From an uncultured Burkholderiales bacterium (GTDB lineage Bacteria; Pseudomonadota; Gammaproteobacteria; Burkholderiales; Burkholderiaceae_C), in assembly GCA_903925445.1 (NCBI GenBank), contig CAIYFE010000148.1, positions 1-10,313 of the forward strand: DNA of 10,313 nt, written 5' to 3'. This document shows positions 1 through 6,943 of the stretch, in pieces; positions within the stretch are counted from its first letter, which is position 1; every line of letters starts with the position of its first letter. The translations under genes were made by a program, and so were the position numbers. Under the pieces are notes generated by a model. It saw only the letters and a program-made list of their open reading frames with translations, had not been told where the DNA came from and did not search any database.

Positions 1-635
1 TAGCCCGTGGCCAGCAACAGCATCCAAATGATGCCAATGGTTTTTTGCGCATCGTTGCCCCCGTGTCCGAGGCTGTAGGCACCCGCCGAGATGAGTTGCA
101 AGCGGCGAAACCATTTGTCAACGCGTGAGGGACGGAATTTTCTAAAAATCCAAGCCACGGCCACCATCATCAAGGAGCCCAGCACAAAGCCCAGCAAAGG
201 CGAAACAAAGATAAACACCACGGTTTTCATGATGCCAGCGGCAATCAACGCACTGGTGCCCACTTTGGCAATCACCGCCCCCGCAATGCCACCGATCAAA
301 GCGTGCGATGAACTGCTGGGAATGCCGTACAGCCAAGTGATGACGTTCCAAGTCACCGCCCCCGCCAACGCCCCAAACACCACATGGGTGTCCACCACGC
401 CAGGTTGCACAATGCCTTTGCCCACCGTGGCCGCCACGCTGAGGTGAAAAATAAAAATCGCCACCACGTTGAAAAAAGCAGCAAAAAGCACCGCTTGCGC
501 AGGCTTGAGCACGCCCGTTGAGACCACCGTGGCAATCGAGTTGGCTGCGTCATGAAAGCCATTCATGAAGTCGAACACCAGCGCCAAAGCCACCAAGAGC
601 GCGACCACCCAAAAGGCCGTTTGAACCGTTTCCAT
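1..635 (-). CDS. pit: PiT family inorganic phosphate transporter, partial (C-terminal part beyond left edge)
   Basis: An open frame runs from an ATG at 635 leftwards off the window edge, giving 211 visible residues with no stop. It is very hydrophobic and begins with a membrane segment. Next comes the PiT signature at about residues 22-41 (DFMNGFHDAANSIATVVSTG). The second half-signature, GHGGNDAQKTIGII, lies near the visible end. PiT proteins are inner-membrane, low-affinity phosphate symporters built from two inverted halves that each carry one such signature, so both substrate motifs are intact here. The ATG follows a CGGAG ribosome-binding site (641-645) by 5 nt. That site sits just past the stop of the upstream DUF47 gene (13-bp gap), so the two genes are probably co-transcribed. 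Family assignment is firm; the ion coupled and the exact substrate cannot be read from this fragment. Confidence 0.93.
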   Translation of the reverse strand, partial: METVQTAFWVVALLVALALVFDFMNGFHDAANSIATVVSTGVLKPAQAVLFAAFFNVVAIFIFHLSVAATVGKGIVQPGVVDTHVVFGALAGAVTWNVITWLYGIPSSSSHALIGGIAGAVIAKVGTSALIAAGIMKTVVFIFVSPLLGFVLGSLMMVAVAWIFRKFRPSRVDKWFRRLQLISAGAYSLGHGGNDAQKTIGIIWMLLLATG

Positions 636-640
636 GAAGG

Positions 641-645
641 CTCCG
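641..645 (-). promoter_or_regulatory. Ribosome-binding site of the phosphate transporter gene
   Basis: CGGAG on the minus strand, 5 nt before the ATG at 635. It lies within the 13-bp gap after the DUF47 stop codon (651-649), which fixes the transporter start and points to coupled translation of the two genes. Confidence 0.6.
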
Positions 646-648
646 AGA

Positions 649-1296
649 TCAGGAGTTTTCGAGGACGATGCCCTCGATCAAATTGGCGACGTCCTCACAC
701 TTGTCGGTGATGGTTTCGAGCAACTCATAAATGGCTTTGAGCTTGATGACTTCGCGCACATCAGACTCTTCGCGGAACAACTTGCTCATGGCGCTGCGCA
801 TGACGCGATCGGCGTCGGATTCCAAACGGTCAATTTCTTCACAGGTTTTCAAGGCGGCTTCGGCTGCGCCAGCGTCGCTGATTTTGTCCAGCAAATACAC
901 GGCATCGCGCACCCGTTCACAGCATTTGAGGCTGAGGCTGGTGAGGCGAGAAATTTCTTCGGTCATGTGACGCACGTCGTACAAAGACATGGTCTCGGCA
1001 GAGTCTTGGATCAAATCCGCCACATCGTCCATGGTGTTGATGAGCGAATGGATTTGCTCACGATCAATCGGCGTGATGAAGGTTTTGTGAATCGCACGGT
1101 TGACGTCCTGGGTGACGCGGTCAGCCGCGCGTTCGGCGTTGTCAACTTCTTGCGCATACTTTTCACGCAACATGGAGTCGTTGTAGTGAGCGACCAAATT
1201 GGAAAACGATGCAGCCGCTTCAACGATGCGGTCAGCATGCTGGTTGAACATTTCAAAAAAATTGCCTTCGGTGGGCAACAATTTCCCAAACAGCAT
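649..1296 (-). CDS. DUF47 family PhoU-like protein, partner of the phosphate transporter
   Basis: This 215-residue protein has no signal peptide or membrane segment and is rich in Glu, Asp, Lys and Arg in a helical pattern. The start MLFGKLLPTEGNFFEMFNQHA, the central INTMDDVADLIQDSAETM and the C-terminal YELLETITDKCEDVANLIEGIV are characteristic of the DUF47 (PhoU-divergent) family, all-helical bundle proteins that resemble PhoU. Genes of this family usually sit directly before a PiT transporter, as here. They are thought to modulate its activity or link it to phosphate status, and the biochemical role is not settled. The acidic repeats could bind metal, as in PhoU, but that is inference. 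The ATG at 1296 is supported by an AGGAG site 5 nt upstream. It lies 47 bp after folK, the largest gap in this gene series. Confidence 0.92.
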   Translation of the reverse strand: MLFGKLLPTEGNFFEMFNQHADRIVEAAASFSNLVAHYNDSMLREKYAQEVDNAERAADRVTQDVNRAIHKTFITPIDREQIHSLINTMDDVADLIQDSAETMSLYDVRHMTEEISRLTSLSLKCCERVRDAVYLLDKISDAGAAEAALKTCEEIDRLESDADRVMRSAMSKLFREESDVREVIKLKAIYELLETITDKCEDVANLIEGIVLENS

Positions 1297-1301
1297 GGGC
1301 T

Positions 1302-1306
1302 CTCCT
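1302..1306 (-). promoter_or_regulatory. Ribosome-binding site of the DUF47 gene
   Basis: AGGAG on the minus strand, 5 nt before the ATG at 1296. It is the strongest Shine-Dalgarno match in the left block and sets the start. The preceding genes of the block mostly have weak sites and rely on overlap or close spacing. Confidence 0.7.
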
Positions 1307-1343
1307 CTTATTTATGAATCAACTGTGACACTTTTGCGGATCA

Positions 1344-1814
1344 TTAGTGTAAGCGCTCAATCACTTGGCCTTGTACTGCCTGCAACAAATCGGCCGAAAC
1401 GCGTTGCGGCCAAACCTCGGCCAGCGGGTGCAACACAAATGCGCGCTCCTGCCAACGGGGGTGAGGCAGGGTCAACTCTGCGGTCTGAAGCGTCTGATCG
1501 GCATAAAAAATCAGGTCCAAATCCAGGGTGCGTGGTGCGTTTTTGTAAGGGCGTTGGCGGCCTTGTTGCTGCTCAAGGTCTTGCAAGGCGTGGAGCAGTT
1601 GCAGGGACGAAAGCTCCGTCCTCACCAAGGCCACGGCGTTGATGAAGTCGGGGCCTTTGGCTTCGTGAGGCGCGGTTCGGTACAGGGAAGACGTTTTTTC
1701 TAGCTGGGTGTGCGGCAAGCGGCCAAGGTCTTGCAAGGCCTGCAGCACGGTGCGCACTGCATCACCTAAGTTAGCGCCCACTGCGACGCAAGCCAAGACG
1801 GGTGAATCGTCCAT
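1344..1814 (-). CDS. folK: 2-amino-4-hydroxy-6-hydroxymethyldihydropteridine pyrophosphokinase
   Basis: This 156-residue cytoplasmic enzyme (HPPK) transfers pyrophosphate from ATP to 6-hydroxymethyl-7,8-dihydropterin, the step before dihydropteroate synthase in folate synthesis. Visible motifs are GANLGD at residues 13-18, the TSSLYRTAP segment at 41-49, and the signature GRQR (85-88) followed by PRTLDLDLI (94-102). Asp98 and Asp100 correspond to the magnesium-binding pair, and Arg86, Arg88 and Arg95 to the catalytic-loop arginines of the family. The loop between the arginines is one residue shorter than in the E. coli enzyme, within normal variation. The length matches the family (about 160). 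The gene starts 9 bp after the pcnB stop with only a weak purine stretch ahead of the ATG, so translation is probably coupled to pcnB. A pcnB-folK pair is common in beta- and gammaproteobacteria. Confidence 0.96.
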   Translation of the reverse strand: MDDSPVLACVAVGANLGDAVRTVLQALQDLGRLPHTQLEKTSSLYRTAPHEAKGPDFINAVALVRTELSSLQLLHALQDLEQQQGRQRPYKNAPRTLDLDLIFYADQTLQTAELTLPHPRWQERAFVLHPLAEVWPQRVSADLLQAVQGQVIERLH

Positions 1815-1823
1815 CGCGCCGAC

Positions 1824-3392
1824 TTACTCGCCTGATGATGCCTCGGTCGCACCCCCTGCGCTGGGTTTGCGGCGGCGGCGGCGGCGTTTTTTGGCAGGCG
1901 CATCGGCGTCGCTTGTGCCTTCGCTGGCTTCATCGCCAGACAAATCGCGAAACCGTGGGTCGGGTGCAGTCGCGTCATTGATTTTGGGCGCGCGGCGCAC
2001 CGAATGCACACGCGGCGCACGTTGCGCTTTTTGAGTCTCTAGGCGAACTTGTTGCAACAAGTCTTCACGGGTGCTGTCATCGGCCAGGCTGAATTCTTGC
2101 CACCAGTCGGCCAAGGCTTCGTCGACCTCGCCCACATCGGCGCGCAAACGCATGAAATCAAATCCCGCCCGAAAACGCGTTTGCTCGACCATGCTCCAAG
2201 GGCCGCTGCCGCTGCGCTTTTCGAAACGGGGCTGCATGGACCAAATTTCACGCATGTCAGCGCCCAGCTTGCCGCGCCCAGACACGTCGCCAATGCGCGC
2301 ATCGAACACTTCGTCGATCGCATCTTGCAAGGCAGGAAACGAGGGCTGCTTGGCACGGCGTCGCTCCCAAGACTCACGCACGTCAGACCACAGCACGCAA
2401 GCCAGCAAAAAGCTTGGCGCCACCGGCTTGCCTTCGCCCACGCGGCGGTCGGTGTCTTGCAATGCGGTTCGCACAAAGTCGGTGTCGGCGCGCTCCACGA
2501 CCAAGTCCAGCAAGGGGTAAATGCCTTTGGACAAGCCTTGCGCCTTGAGTTGCGCCACGCTGGCCAAGGCGTGGCCGGTTTGCAGCAGCTTGAGCATTTC
2601 ATCGAACAAACGGCTTTGCGGCACATCGCCCAACAAGTTGAGCATTTTTCGCAAAGGAGCCGCCGTTTTGGCTTCAAATTTGAAGCCCAAGCCCGACAGC
2701 TTGGCTGCAAAACGCACGGCACGAATGATGCGAACTGGATCTTCTCGGTAGCGCGTTGCGGGGTCGCCGATCATGCGCAAGACTTTTTTCTTGGCGTCGG
2801 CAATGCCGCCGTGGTAGTCGATGACGTCGCCCGTCTCGGGGTCGTAATACATGGCGTTGATGGTGAAGTCACGCCGCGCTGCATCTTCGTCTTGGGGTCC
2901 CCAAACGTTGTCACGCAAAACGCGACCACTGGCATCGACGGCATGCGTCATGCCGGCCAATTCTTGTTTGCTGCTGCGCTCATTGCCCCTGACTTGTTCG
3001 GCGTCAGCGCTGTTGAGGTGCGCGCGAAAGGTCGAAACTTCGATGACCTCGTGTTCGCGGCCACGGCCGTACACCACATGAACAATGCGAAAACGTCGCC
3101 CAATGATGAACGCGCGTCGAAATGCGGACTTGACTTGCTCAGGCGTGGCGTTGGTGGCCACGTCAAAGTCTTTGGGCTTCAAGCCCAAGAGCAAGTCGCG
3201 CACGGCGCCGCCCACGATGTAAGCCTCAAAACCTCGGTCTTGCAAGGTGCGCACCACGTTCAAAGCGCGTTCGTCGACCCAATCCACGTTGATGCCGTGC
3301 ACTTTGGCGCTCACCACTTGGCGCTTGCCGAGCGAAGGTTTGGCGTTGGCTGGCTTTTTGCCAATCAACTTGTCAAATAGTTTTTTAATCAT
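1824..3392 (-). CDS. pcnB: Poly(A) polymerase I
   Basis: This 522-residue nucleotidyltransferase adds 3' poly(A) tails to RNA and so promotes its decay. The N-terminal catalytic head shows GGAVRDLLLG at 61-70 and KDFDVAT at 74-80, with the metal-binding Asp75 and Asp77. RRDFTINAMYY (173-183) and the RNA-binding stretch around 206-232 (RMIGDPATRYREDPVR onwards) follow. These are the marks of class II tRNA nucleotidyltransferases and PAP I. The long C-terminal extension, very rich in Arg and Lys and ending in a KKRRRRRRK run, is typical of PAP I and argues against a CCA-adding enzyme. The ATG overlaps the stop of the upstream HAD gene by 4 bp (ATGA), and the ribosome-binding site is weak, so translation is probably coupled. 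The polyarginine tract is encoded by a pure triplet repeat (see separate entry). Confidence 0.96.
   Translation of the reverse strand: MIKKLFDKLIGKKPANAKPSLGKRQVVSAKVHGINVDWVDERALNVVRTLQDRGFEAYIVGGAVRDLLLGLKPKDFDVATNATPEQVKSAFRRAFIIGRRFRIVHVVYGRGREHEVIEVSTFRAHLNSADAEQVRGNERSSKQELAGMTHAVDASGRVLRDNVWGPQDEDAARRDFTINAMYYDPETGDVIDYHGGIADAKKKVLRMIGDPATRYREDPVRIIRAVRFAAKLSGLGFKFEAKTAAPLRKMLNLLGDVPQSRLFDEMLKLLQTGHALASVAQLKAQGLSKGIYPLLDLVVERADTDFVRTALQDTDRRVGEGKPVAPSFLLACVLWSDVRESWERRRAKQPSFPALQDAIDEVFDARIGDVSGRGKLGADMREIWSMQPRFEKRSGSGPWSMVEQTRFRAGFDFMRLRADVGEVDEALADWWQEFSLADDSTREDLLQQVRLETQKAQRAPRVHSVRRAPKINDATAPDPRFRDLSGDEASEGTSDADAPAKKRRRRRRKPSAGGATEASSGE
1869..1892 (-). repeat. Simple repeat in pcnB: six CGC codons after an A6 run
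   Basis: On the plus strand (GCG)6 at 1869-1886 is followed directly by T6 at 1887-1892. In the pcnB frame this reads AAAAAA then CGC six times, coding Lys-Lys-Arg6 near the C-terminus. All six arginines use the same codon, so this is a real triplet microsatellite as well as a basic patch. Both parts are prone to replication slippage. Triplet changes would stay in frame, while A6 changes would shift the frame into the last few dozen residues. Confidence 0.85.
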
Positions 3393-4063
3393 TCTTTGGG
3401 AAATAAATCCAAAATCGGCCAGCCGCGCTCTTGGGCGACAGCTCGCAATGTGGCGTCAGGATTGGTCGCCACGGGATGGTTGACGCGCTCCAGCAGGGGC
3501 AAATCGTTGCGAGAGTCGCTGTAAAAAGTGCTTTCGACCGTGTCCCAAGTCAGACCTTGCGCGTCCAACCATTGTTGCAGACGCTTGACCTTGCCTTCGC
3601 GCATCGAGGGAATGCCCAAAATTTCACCGCTGTATTGTCCTTGCGCATCGCGCGCCAACTCCACAGCAATCAGCTCTTGCACGCCCAGTGCTTGCGCAAT
3701 GGGGCGCGTTACAAACTCATTGGTCGCCGTGACGATGACCACGCGATGTCCGGCATCGCGGTGTTTTTCAAGCAAGGCCAAGGCTTGGGGTTTGATGGCT
3801 GGCTCGATCACCTCGCGCATGAAACGCGCGTGGGCGGCTTGCGCTTGCTGCAAAGGACGCGTGCGAAACGCCTCGGTCGCAAAACGCACGTAAGCGTGAA
3901 TGTCCAAAGTACCGGCTTGGTAGTGCGCGTAAAACGCATCGTTTTTGCGTCCAAACTCTTGCGGATCGACCCAGCCCAAAGTTTGGGTGAACTGACCCCA
4001 CGCGTAGTCCGAATCGATCGGCAACAAGGTGTGGTCTAAATCAAACAAGGCCAAATGGGTCAC
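3389..4063 (-). CDS. HAD superfamily subfamily IB phosphatase, substrate unknown
   Basis: This 224-residue soluble protein has all four HAD motifs: motif I FDLDHTLL (7-14) with nucleophile Asp8 and acid/base Asp10, motif II VTAT (111-114) with Thr112, motif III lysine within GKVKRL (157-162), and motif IV YSDSRNDLPLL (181-191) with Asp183 and Asp187. A helical cap between residues of about 18 and 95 fits subfamily IB, the SerB-like group. All catalytic residues are present, so it should be an active phosphomonoesterase. Relatives have been annotated variously as phosphoserine-like, histidinol-phosphate or lipid phosphatases, and the sequence alone does not choose between them. It overlaps hda upstream and pcnB downstream by 4 bp each (ATGA), placing it firmly in that transcript and suggesting coupled translation. 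Confidence 0.9.
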   Translation of the reverse strand: MTHLALFDLDHTLLPIDSDYAWGQFTQTLGWVDPQEFGRKNDAFYAHYQAGTLDIHAYVRFATEAFRTRPLQQAQAAHARFMREVIEPAIKPQALALLEKHRDAGHRVVIVTATNEFVTRPIAQALGVQELIAVELARDAQGQYSGEILGIPSMREGKVKRLQQWLDAQGLTWDTVESTFYSDSRNDLPLLERVNHPVATNPDATLRAVAQERGWPILDLFPKE

Positions 4064-4746
4064 AGGTTTTCCAACATCGATTTGAGGAGAGGAATGGTGA
4101 TGGCGCGTTGTGTTTGCAGGGCATAGCCATCGAGTTGGTCCAGCAGTTGAATCAAACTGCCCAAATCACGGCTGAATCGGTTGAGCATGAAATCCATCAC
4201 TTCGTCGCTCAAAAAAACGCCGCGTTCGTCGGCCTGCTGTCGCAGCACCGCGCGGCGTTCTGACTCGTTGAGCACATGCAGCTGAAACACATGACCCCAG
4301 CCCAAGCGGGTGCGCAAGTCTTCGCGCATTTGCAAATCACTGGGAGGCACCGCGCCTGCCGCCAACACCCAGCGCTGTTGTCCATCACTGGGCGTCATGG
4401 CGTTGACAAACCAGTTGAACGCGGCTTGTTGCTGCACAGCACCATACGCATGCACATCGTCAAGCAAGATCACGCGCCATGCGTCTTGAAAAACGCCGGG
4501 CTCAGACACCGAAGCATCCATCCACCCAACTTGGGCGCCATGTTCGCGCAACACGGCTTGCACCGCACGCAGCAAATGGGTTTTGCCGCAACCGCTCTCG
4601 CCCCACAAATAAGTGGGCACAGGCGAGCGCCTGTCATTGTTCGCCCACAAGGTGATGTGCTGCAACGCTGCTTGGTTGGGACCGGCCAAGAAATTGGTCA
4701 AGCTCGGCCCTGCGGCCAATCCAATGTCAAGGGCGATTTGCTTCAT
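4060..4746 (-). CDS. hda: DnaA regulatory inactivator Hda
   Basis: This 228-residue protein is a DnaA-like AAA+ ATPase lacking the DnaA N-terminal domains and the C-terminal DNA-binding domain, which identifies Hda (or a close Hda-like protein). In E. coli, Hda with the DNA-loaded sliding clamp stimulates hydrolysis of DnaA-bound ATP and prevents re-initiation. Visible motifs are an N-terminal clamp-binding-like peptide (QIALDI, residues 3-8), Walker A GESGCGKT (49-56), Walker B VILLDD (92-97), a box VII arginine finger at Arg147 (TRLGWG) and a sensor 2 arginine in SRDLGSL near 192. The ATG lies 5 bp after the stop of the AI-2E gene, and the 3' end overlaps the HAD gene by 4 bp. The clamp peptide differs from the QLSLPL form of E. 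coli, so clamp binding is inferred. Confidence 0.94.
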   Translation of the reverse strand: MKQIALDIGLAAGPSLTNFLAGPNQAALQHITLWANNDRRSPVPTYLWGESGCGKTHLLRAVQAVLREHGAQVGWMDASVSEPGVFQDAWRVILLDDVHAYGAVQQQAAFNWFVNAMTPSDGQQRWVLAAGAVPPSDLQMREDLRTRLGWGHVFQLHVLNESERRAVLRQQADERGVFLSDEVMDFMLNRFSRDLGSLIQLLDQLDGYALQTQRAITIPLLKSMLENL

Positions 4747-4751
4747 GGCGC

Positions 4752-5825
4752 TCAGGCACCCCGGTACAAACGACTGGCTTGGTATTGCGAGCGCAAACGG
4801 CGCACCGCCACCAACAAAACGGCGCTCATGGGCAAAGCCACCAACACGCCCACAAAGCCAAACAACTGACCAAACGAGAGGAGCGCAAAAATCACATGCA
4901 AGGGATGCAGGCCAATGCGCTCGCCCACCAAGCGGGGCGTGAGCACGAAACCTTCGATGGTCTGACCCAAGCCGTAAACCACCCCCACCATGAGCAGCGC
5001 ATGTGAAGGCTCAAACTGCAGCACGCCGGCCAAAACAGCCAACAGCAGTCCCACACCAAAGCCCACATAAGGCACAAACACGGCCAACCCCGTGAACACG
5101 CCAATGGGCAGCGCCAGCTCCAAGCCGAAGCACCACAAACCCACGCTGTAATAAATCGCCAACAAGCCCATGACCGAGAGTTGCCCGCGCAAATACTGCC
5201 CCAACACTTGGTCGCAATCGATCACAAAACTGTCGTAGGCGTGACGCATTGGCAGCGGCACCAGCGCTTCAACATGGCGCACAAATCGGCGCCAATCGAG
5301 CAGCAAATAAAACAAGACCACGGGAATCAACACCCCATTGCCCACCCAAGCCAAAGCCGCGCTACCACCAATGCGAACGGAGGCAAAGGTTTTTGCCAAC
5401 CCGTCATCCATCAAACCGTTCAAGCCTTTGAAAGCCAACGCTTTGAGGTCTTGGACGTCCCAGCTCGCTTGCAAACCCAGCATTTGCAGCACAGGCGACA
5501 AAGCGGCTTGGGCACGTTCTACCAACTGCGGCAACTGGTCGCGGATACGGGGCAACTCATGGCTCAAGATGGGCACCACCAGCATGAGCAAGGCCAGGCA
5601 GAGCATTAAAAACACAATTTCAACAAAAACCACAGCCACGGTGCGTGGCAGACGTCCAGCAAACAGCTGTTGCAGACCGCCCACCAAAGGGTTAAGCGCA
5701 TAAGCCAGCACGGCGGCCACCACAAAAGGCGTCAGCACCGCGCCCAGCAGCCACAAGACCAGCGCCAAGGCGCCGATCAAAGCCAACCAGCCCCAAGTGT
5801 TTTGACGGTGTGAAATTGATTGCAT
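4752..5825 (-). CDS. AI-2E family (PerM-like) membrane permease
   Basis: This 357-residue inner-membrane protein has several long hydrophobic segments. The first pair is at about 12-46 and the next at 61-86. A polar periplasmic or cytoplasmic stretch (about 88-150) follows, then further segments from 155 to 342. Family marks are LDWRRF (176-181), YLRGQL (211-216), PYVGFG (252-257) and the EGFVLTPRLVG region (291-301). The family is named after AI-2 exporters such as TqsA, but members also include PerM-type proteins and sodium/proton antiporters, so the substrate is unknown. The frame stays open upstream to a start at 5918, which would run into purM. I chose the ATG at 5825 because the peptide after it starts like family members and because the extra 31 residues would overlap the divergent purM start. 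It heads the hda gene series and diverges from purM, an arrangement seen in other proteobacteria. Confidence 0.92.
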   Translation of the reverse strand: MQSISHRQNTWGWLALIGALALVLWLLGAVLTPFVVAAVLAYALNPLVGGLQQLFAGRLPRTVAVVFVEIVFLMLCLALLMLVVPILSHELPRIRDQLPQLVERAQAALSPVLQMLGLQASWDVQDLKALAFKGLNGLMDDGLAKTFASVRIGGSAALAWVGNGVLIPVVLFYLLLDWRRFVRHVEALVPLPMRHAYDSFVIDCDQVLGQYLRGQLSVMGLLAIYYSVGLWCFGLELALPIGVFTGLAVFVPYVGFGVGLLLAVLAGVLQFEPSHALLMVGVVYGLGQTIEGFVLTPRLVGERIGLHPLHVIFALLSFGQLFGFVGVLVALPMSAVLLVAVRRLRSQYQASRLYRGA

Positions 5826-5877
5826 ACAGTGCCTAGCAGGACGCGCCTTAAAATTCAAGGTTGATTCTATTCGGCGC

Positions 5878-5900
5878 GGCTGTGGGCTTGCGCCACAGCC
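5878..5900. repeat. Perfect 8-bp hairpin in the purM leader
   Basis: GGCTGTGG (5878-5885) and CCACAGCC (5893-5900) are perfect inverted repeats around a 7-nt centre. The structure ends 10 bp before the purM ATG. It is not followed by a T-run, so it is unlikely to be a terminator. As RNA it would sit where the purM ribosome-binding site should be. As DNA it could be an operator between purM and the divergent AI-2E gene. The whole divergent spacer (5826-5910) shows no convincing -35/-10 pair on either strand. A TAGAAT at 5864-5869 on the minus strand is a possible -10 for the AI-2E series. Confidence 0.55.
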
Positions 5901-5910
5901 CTTCTCTACT

Positions 5911-6939
5911 ATGAACACTCCCCTTTCTTACAAAGACGCTGGCGTTGACATCGACGCGGGCGATGCTTTGGTCGAGCGCATCAAACCCTTGGCTAAAAAA
6001 ACCATGCGCGAAGGCGTGTTGGCTGGCATTGGCGGCTTTGGCGCCCTGTTTGAGGTGCCCAAGCGCTACAAAGAACCCGTGCTGGTCAGCGGCACCGACG
6101 GCGTGGGCACCAAGCTCAAACTCGCCTTCGAATGGGACATGCACGACACCGTGGGCATCGATTTGGTGGCCATGAGCGTCAACGACGTGCTGGTGCAAGG
6201 CGCCGAGCCCTTGTTTTTCCTCGATTACTTTGCCTGCGGCAAATTGCATGTCGACACCGCTGCAGCGGTGGTTGGCGGCATCGCCAAAGGCTGCGAGCTC
6301 TCGGGCTGCGCCCTGATCGGTGGCGAAACCGCTGAAATGCCAGGCATGTACCCCGATGGCGAATATGACTTGGCAGGATTTGCCGTTGGCGCGGTCGAAA
6401 AATCCAAAATCCTCACCGGTCAAAGCGTAAAAGCTGGCGATGTGGTTTTAGGACTGGCCTCAGCCGGCGTGCATTCCAATGGTTTTTCACTGGTTCGCAA
6501 AGTCATCGAGCGCGCGGGCAACCAAGCACCAGCCACGTTGGACGGCAAACCGTTCAAAGAAGCCATCATGGCGCCCACCCGCCTTTACGTCAAAAGCGTG
6601 TTGACGGCGTTGGCCAACCAACCCATCAAGGCATTGGCGCACATCACGGGCGGCGGTTTGCTGGAAAACATTCCCCGCGTGTTGCCCGAAGGCTTAGCCG
6701 CCCATTTGACCCAAGGCAGTTGGCCTCAAACCGAGTTGTTTGCTTGGTTGCAGGCCACCGCCGGCATCGATGACATCGAGATGAACCGCACTTTCAACAA
6801 CGGCATTGGCATGGTCGTGGTGATCGATGCTGACCATGCACAAGCCTGCGCCGATGTTTTGCGCGCCCAAGGCGAGCAGGTTCACACCATCGGTGTGATC
6901 GCGCCTCGCGGGACAGGTGCTGCGGTGGTGGTGGCCTGA
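5911..6939 (+). CDS. purM: Phosphoribosylformylglycinamidine cyclo-ligase (AIR synthetase)
   Basis: This 342-residue cytoplasmic enzyme closes the imidazole ring of 5-aminoimidazole ribonucleotide using ATP, the fifth step of de novo purine synthesis. Clear PurM motifs are TDGVGTK (62-68), the GIDLVAMSVNDVLVQGAEPL region (82-101), GGETAEMPGMY (137-147), GLASAGVHSNGFSLVR (181-196) and the later GGGLLENIPRVLP. Length matches the family (E. coli about 345). The ATG at 5911 gives the expected N-terminus (SYKDAGVDIDAGDALV), but it has no recognisable Shine-Dalgarno sequence: the bases just before it are pyrimidine-rich and follow a hairpin. Unlike E. coli, no purN follows. The gene stands alone on its strand, divergent from the AI-2E/hda series, and its stop is 4 bp from that of the convergent SirB1 gene. 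Confidence 0.97.
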   Translation: MNTPLSYKDAGVDIDAGDALVERIKPLAKKTMREGVLAGIGGFGALFEVPKRYKEPVLVSGTDGVGTKLKLAFEWDMHDTVGIDLVAMSVNDVLVQGAEPLFFLDYFACGKLHVDTAAAVVGGIAKGCELSGCALIGGETAEMPGMYPDGEYDLAGFAVGAVEKSKILTGQSVKAGDVVLGLASAGVHSNGFSLVRKVIERAGNQAPATLDGKPFKEAIMAPTRLYVKSVLTALANQPIKALAHITGGGLLENIPRVLPEGLAAHLTQGSWPQTELFAWLQATAGIDDIEMNRTFNNGIGMVVVIDADHAQACADVLRAQGEQVHTIGVIAPRGTGAAVVVA

Positions 6940-6943
6940 CGAC

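Noticed and set aside
634..1317. Plus-strand open frame covering the whole DUF47 gene
   Set aside because: It mirrors the DUF47 frame; the minus-strand protein has clear family motifs, a good ribosome-binding site and a logical partner (pit).
1314..1331. Possible PHO box upstream of DUF47-pit on the minus strand (GTGTCAC, 4 bp, GATTCAT)
   Set aside because: It matches only about 9 of 14 half-site bases, and it lies 17 bp from the ATG, leaving no room for a -10 element and transcription start. Phosphate control may exist, but this element does not support it.
2049..3380. Long plus-strand open frame (443 codons) opposite pcnB
   Set aside because: It lies entirely antisense to pcnB, whose motifs are unmistakable. 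The translated product is rich in His and Gln with no domain pattern, as expected of the shadow of a codon-biased gene.
5826..5918. Upstream start (5918) for the AI-2E gene
   Set aside because: The added 31 residues are non-conserved, basic and Cys-containing, and the frame would overlap the purM start. The ATG at 5825 gives the normal family N-terminus.
5848..6423. Minus-strand open frame overlapping the 5' half of purM
   Set aside because: Antisense to the conserved PurM motifs and extends across the divergent spacer; no family features.
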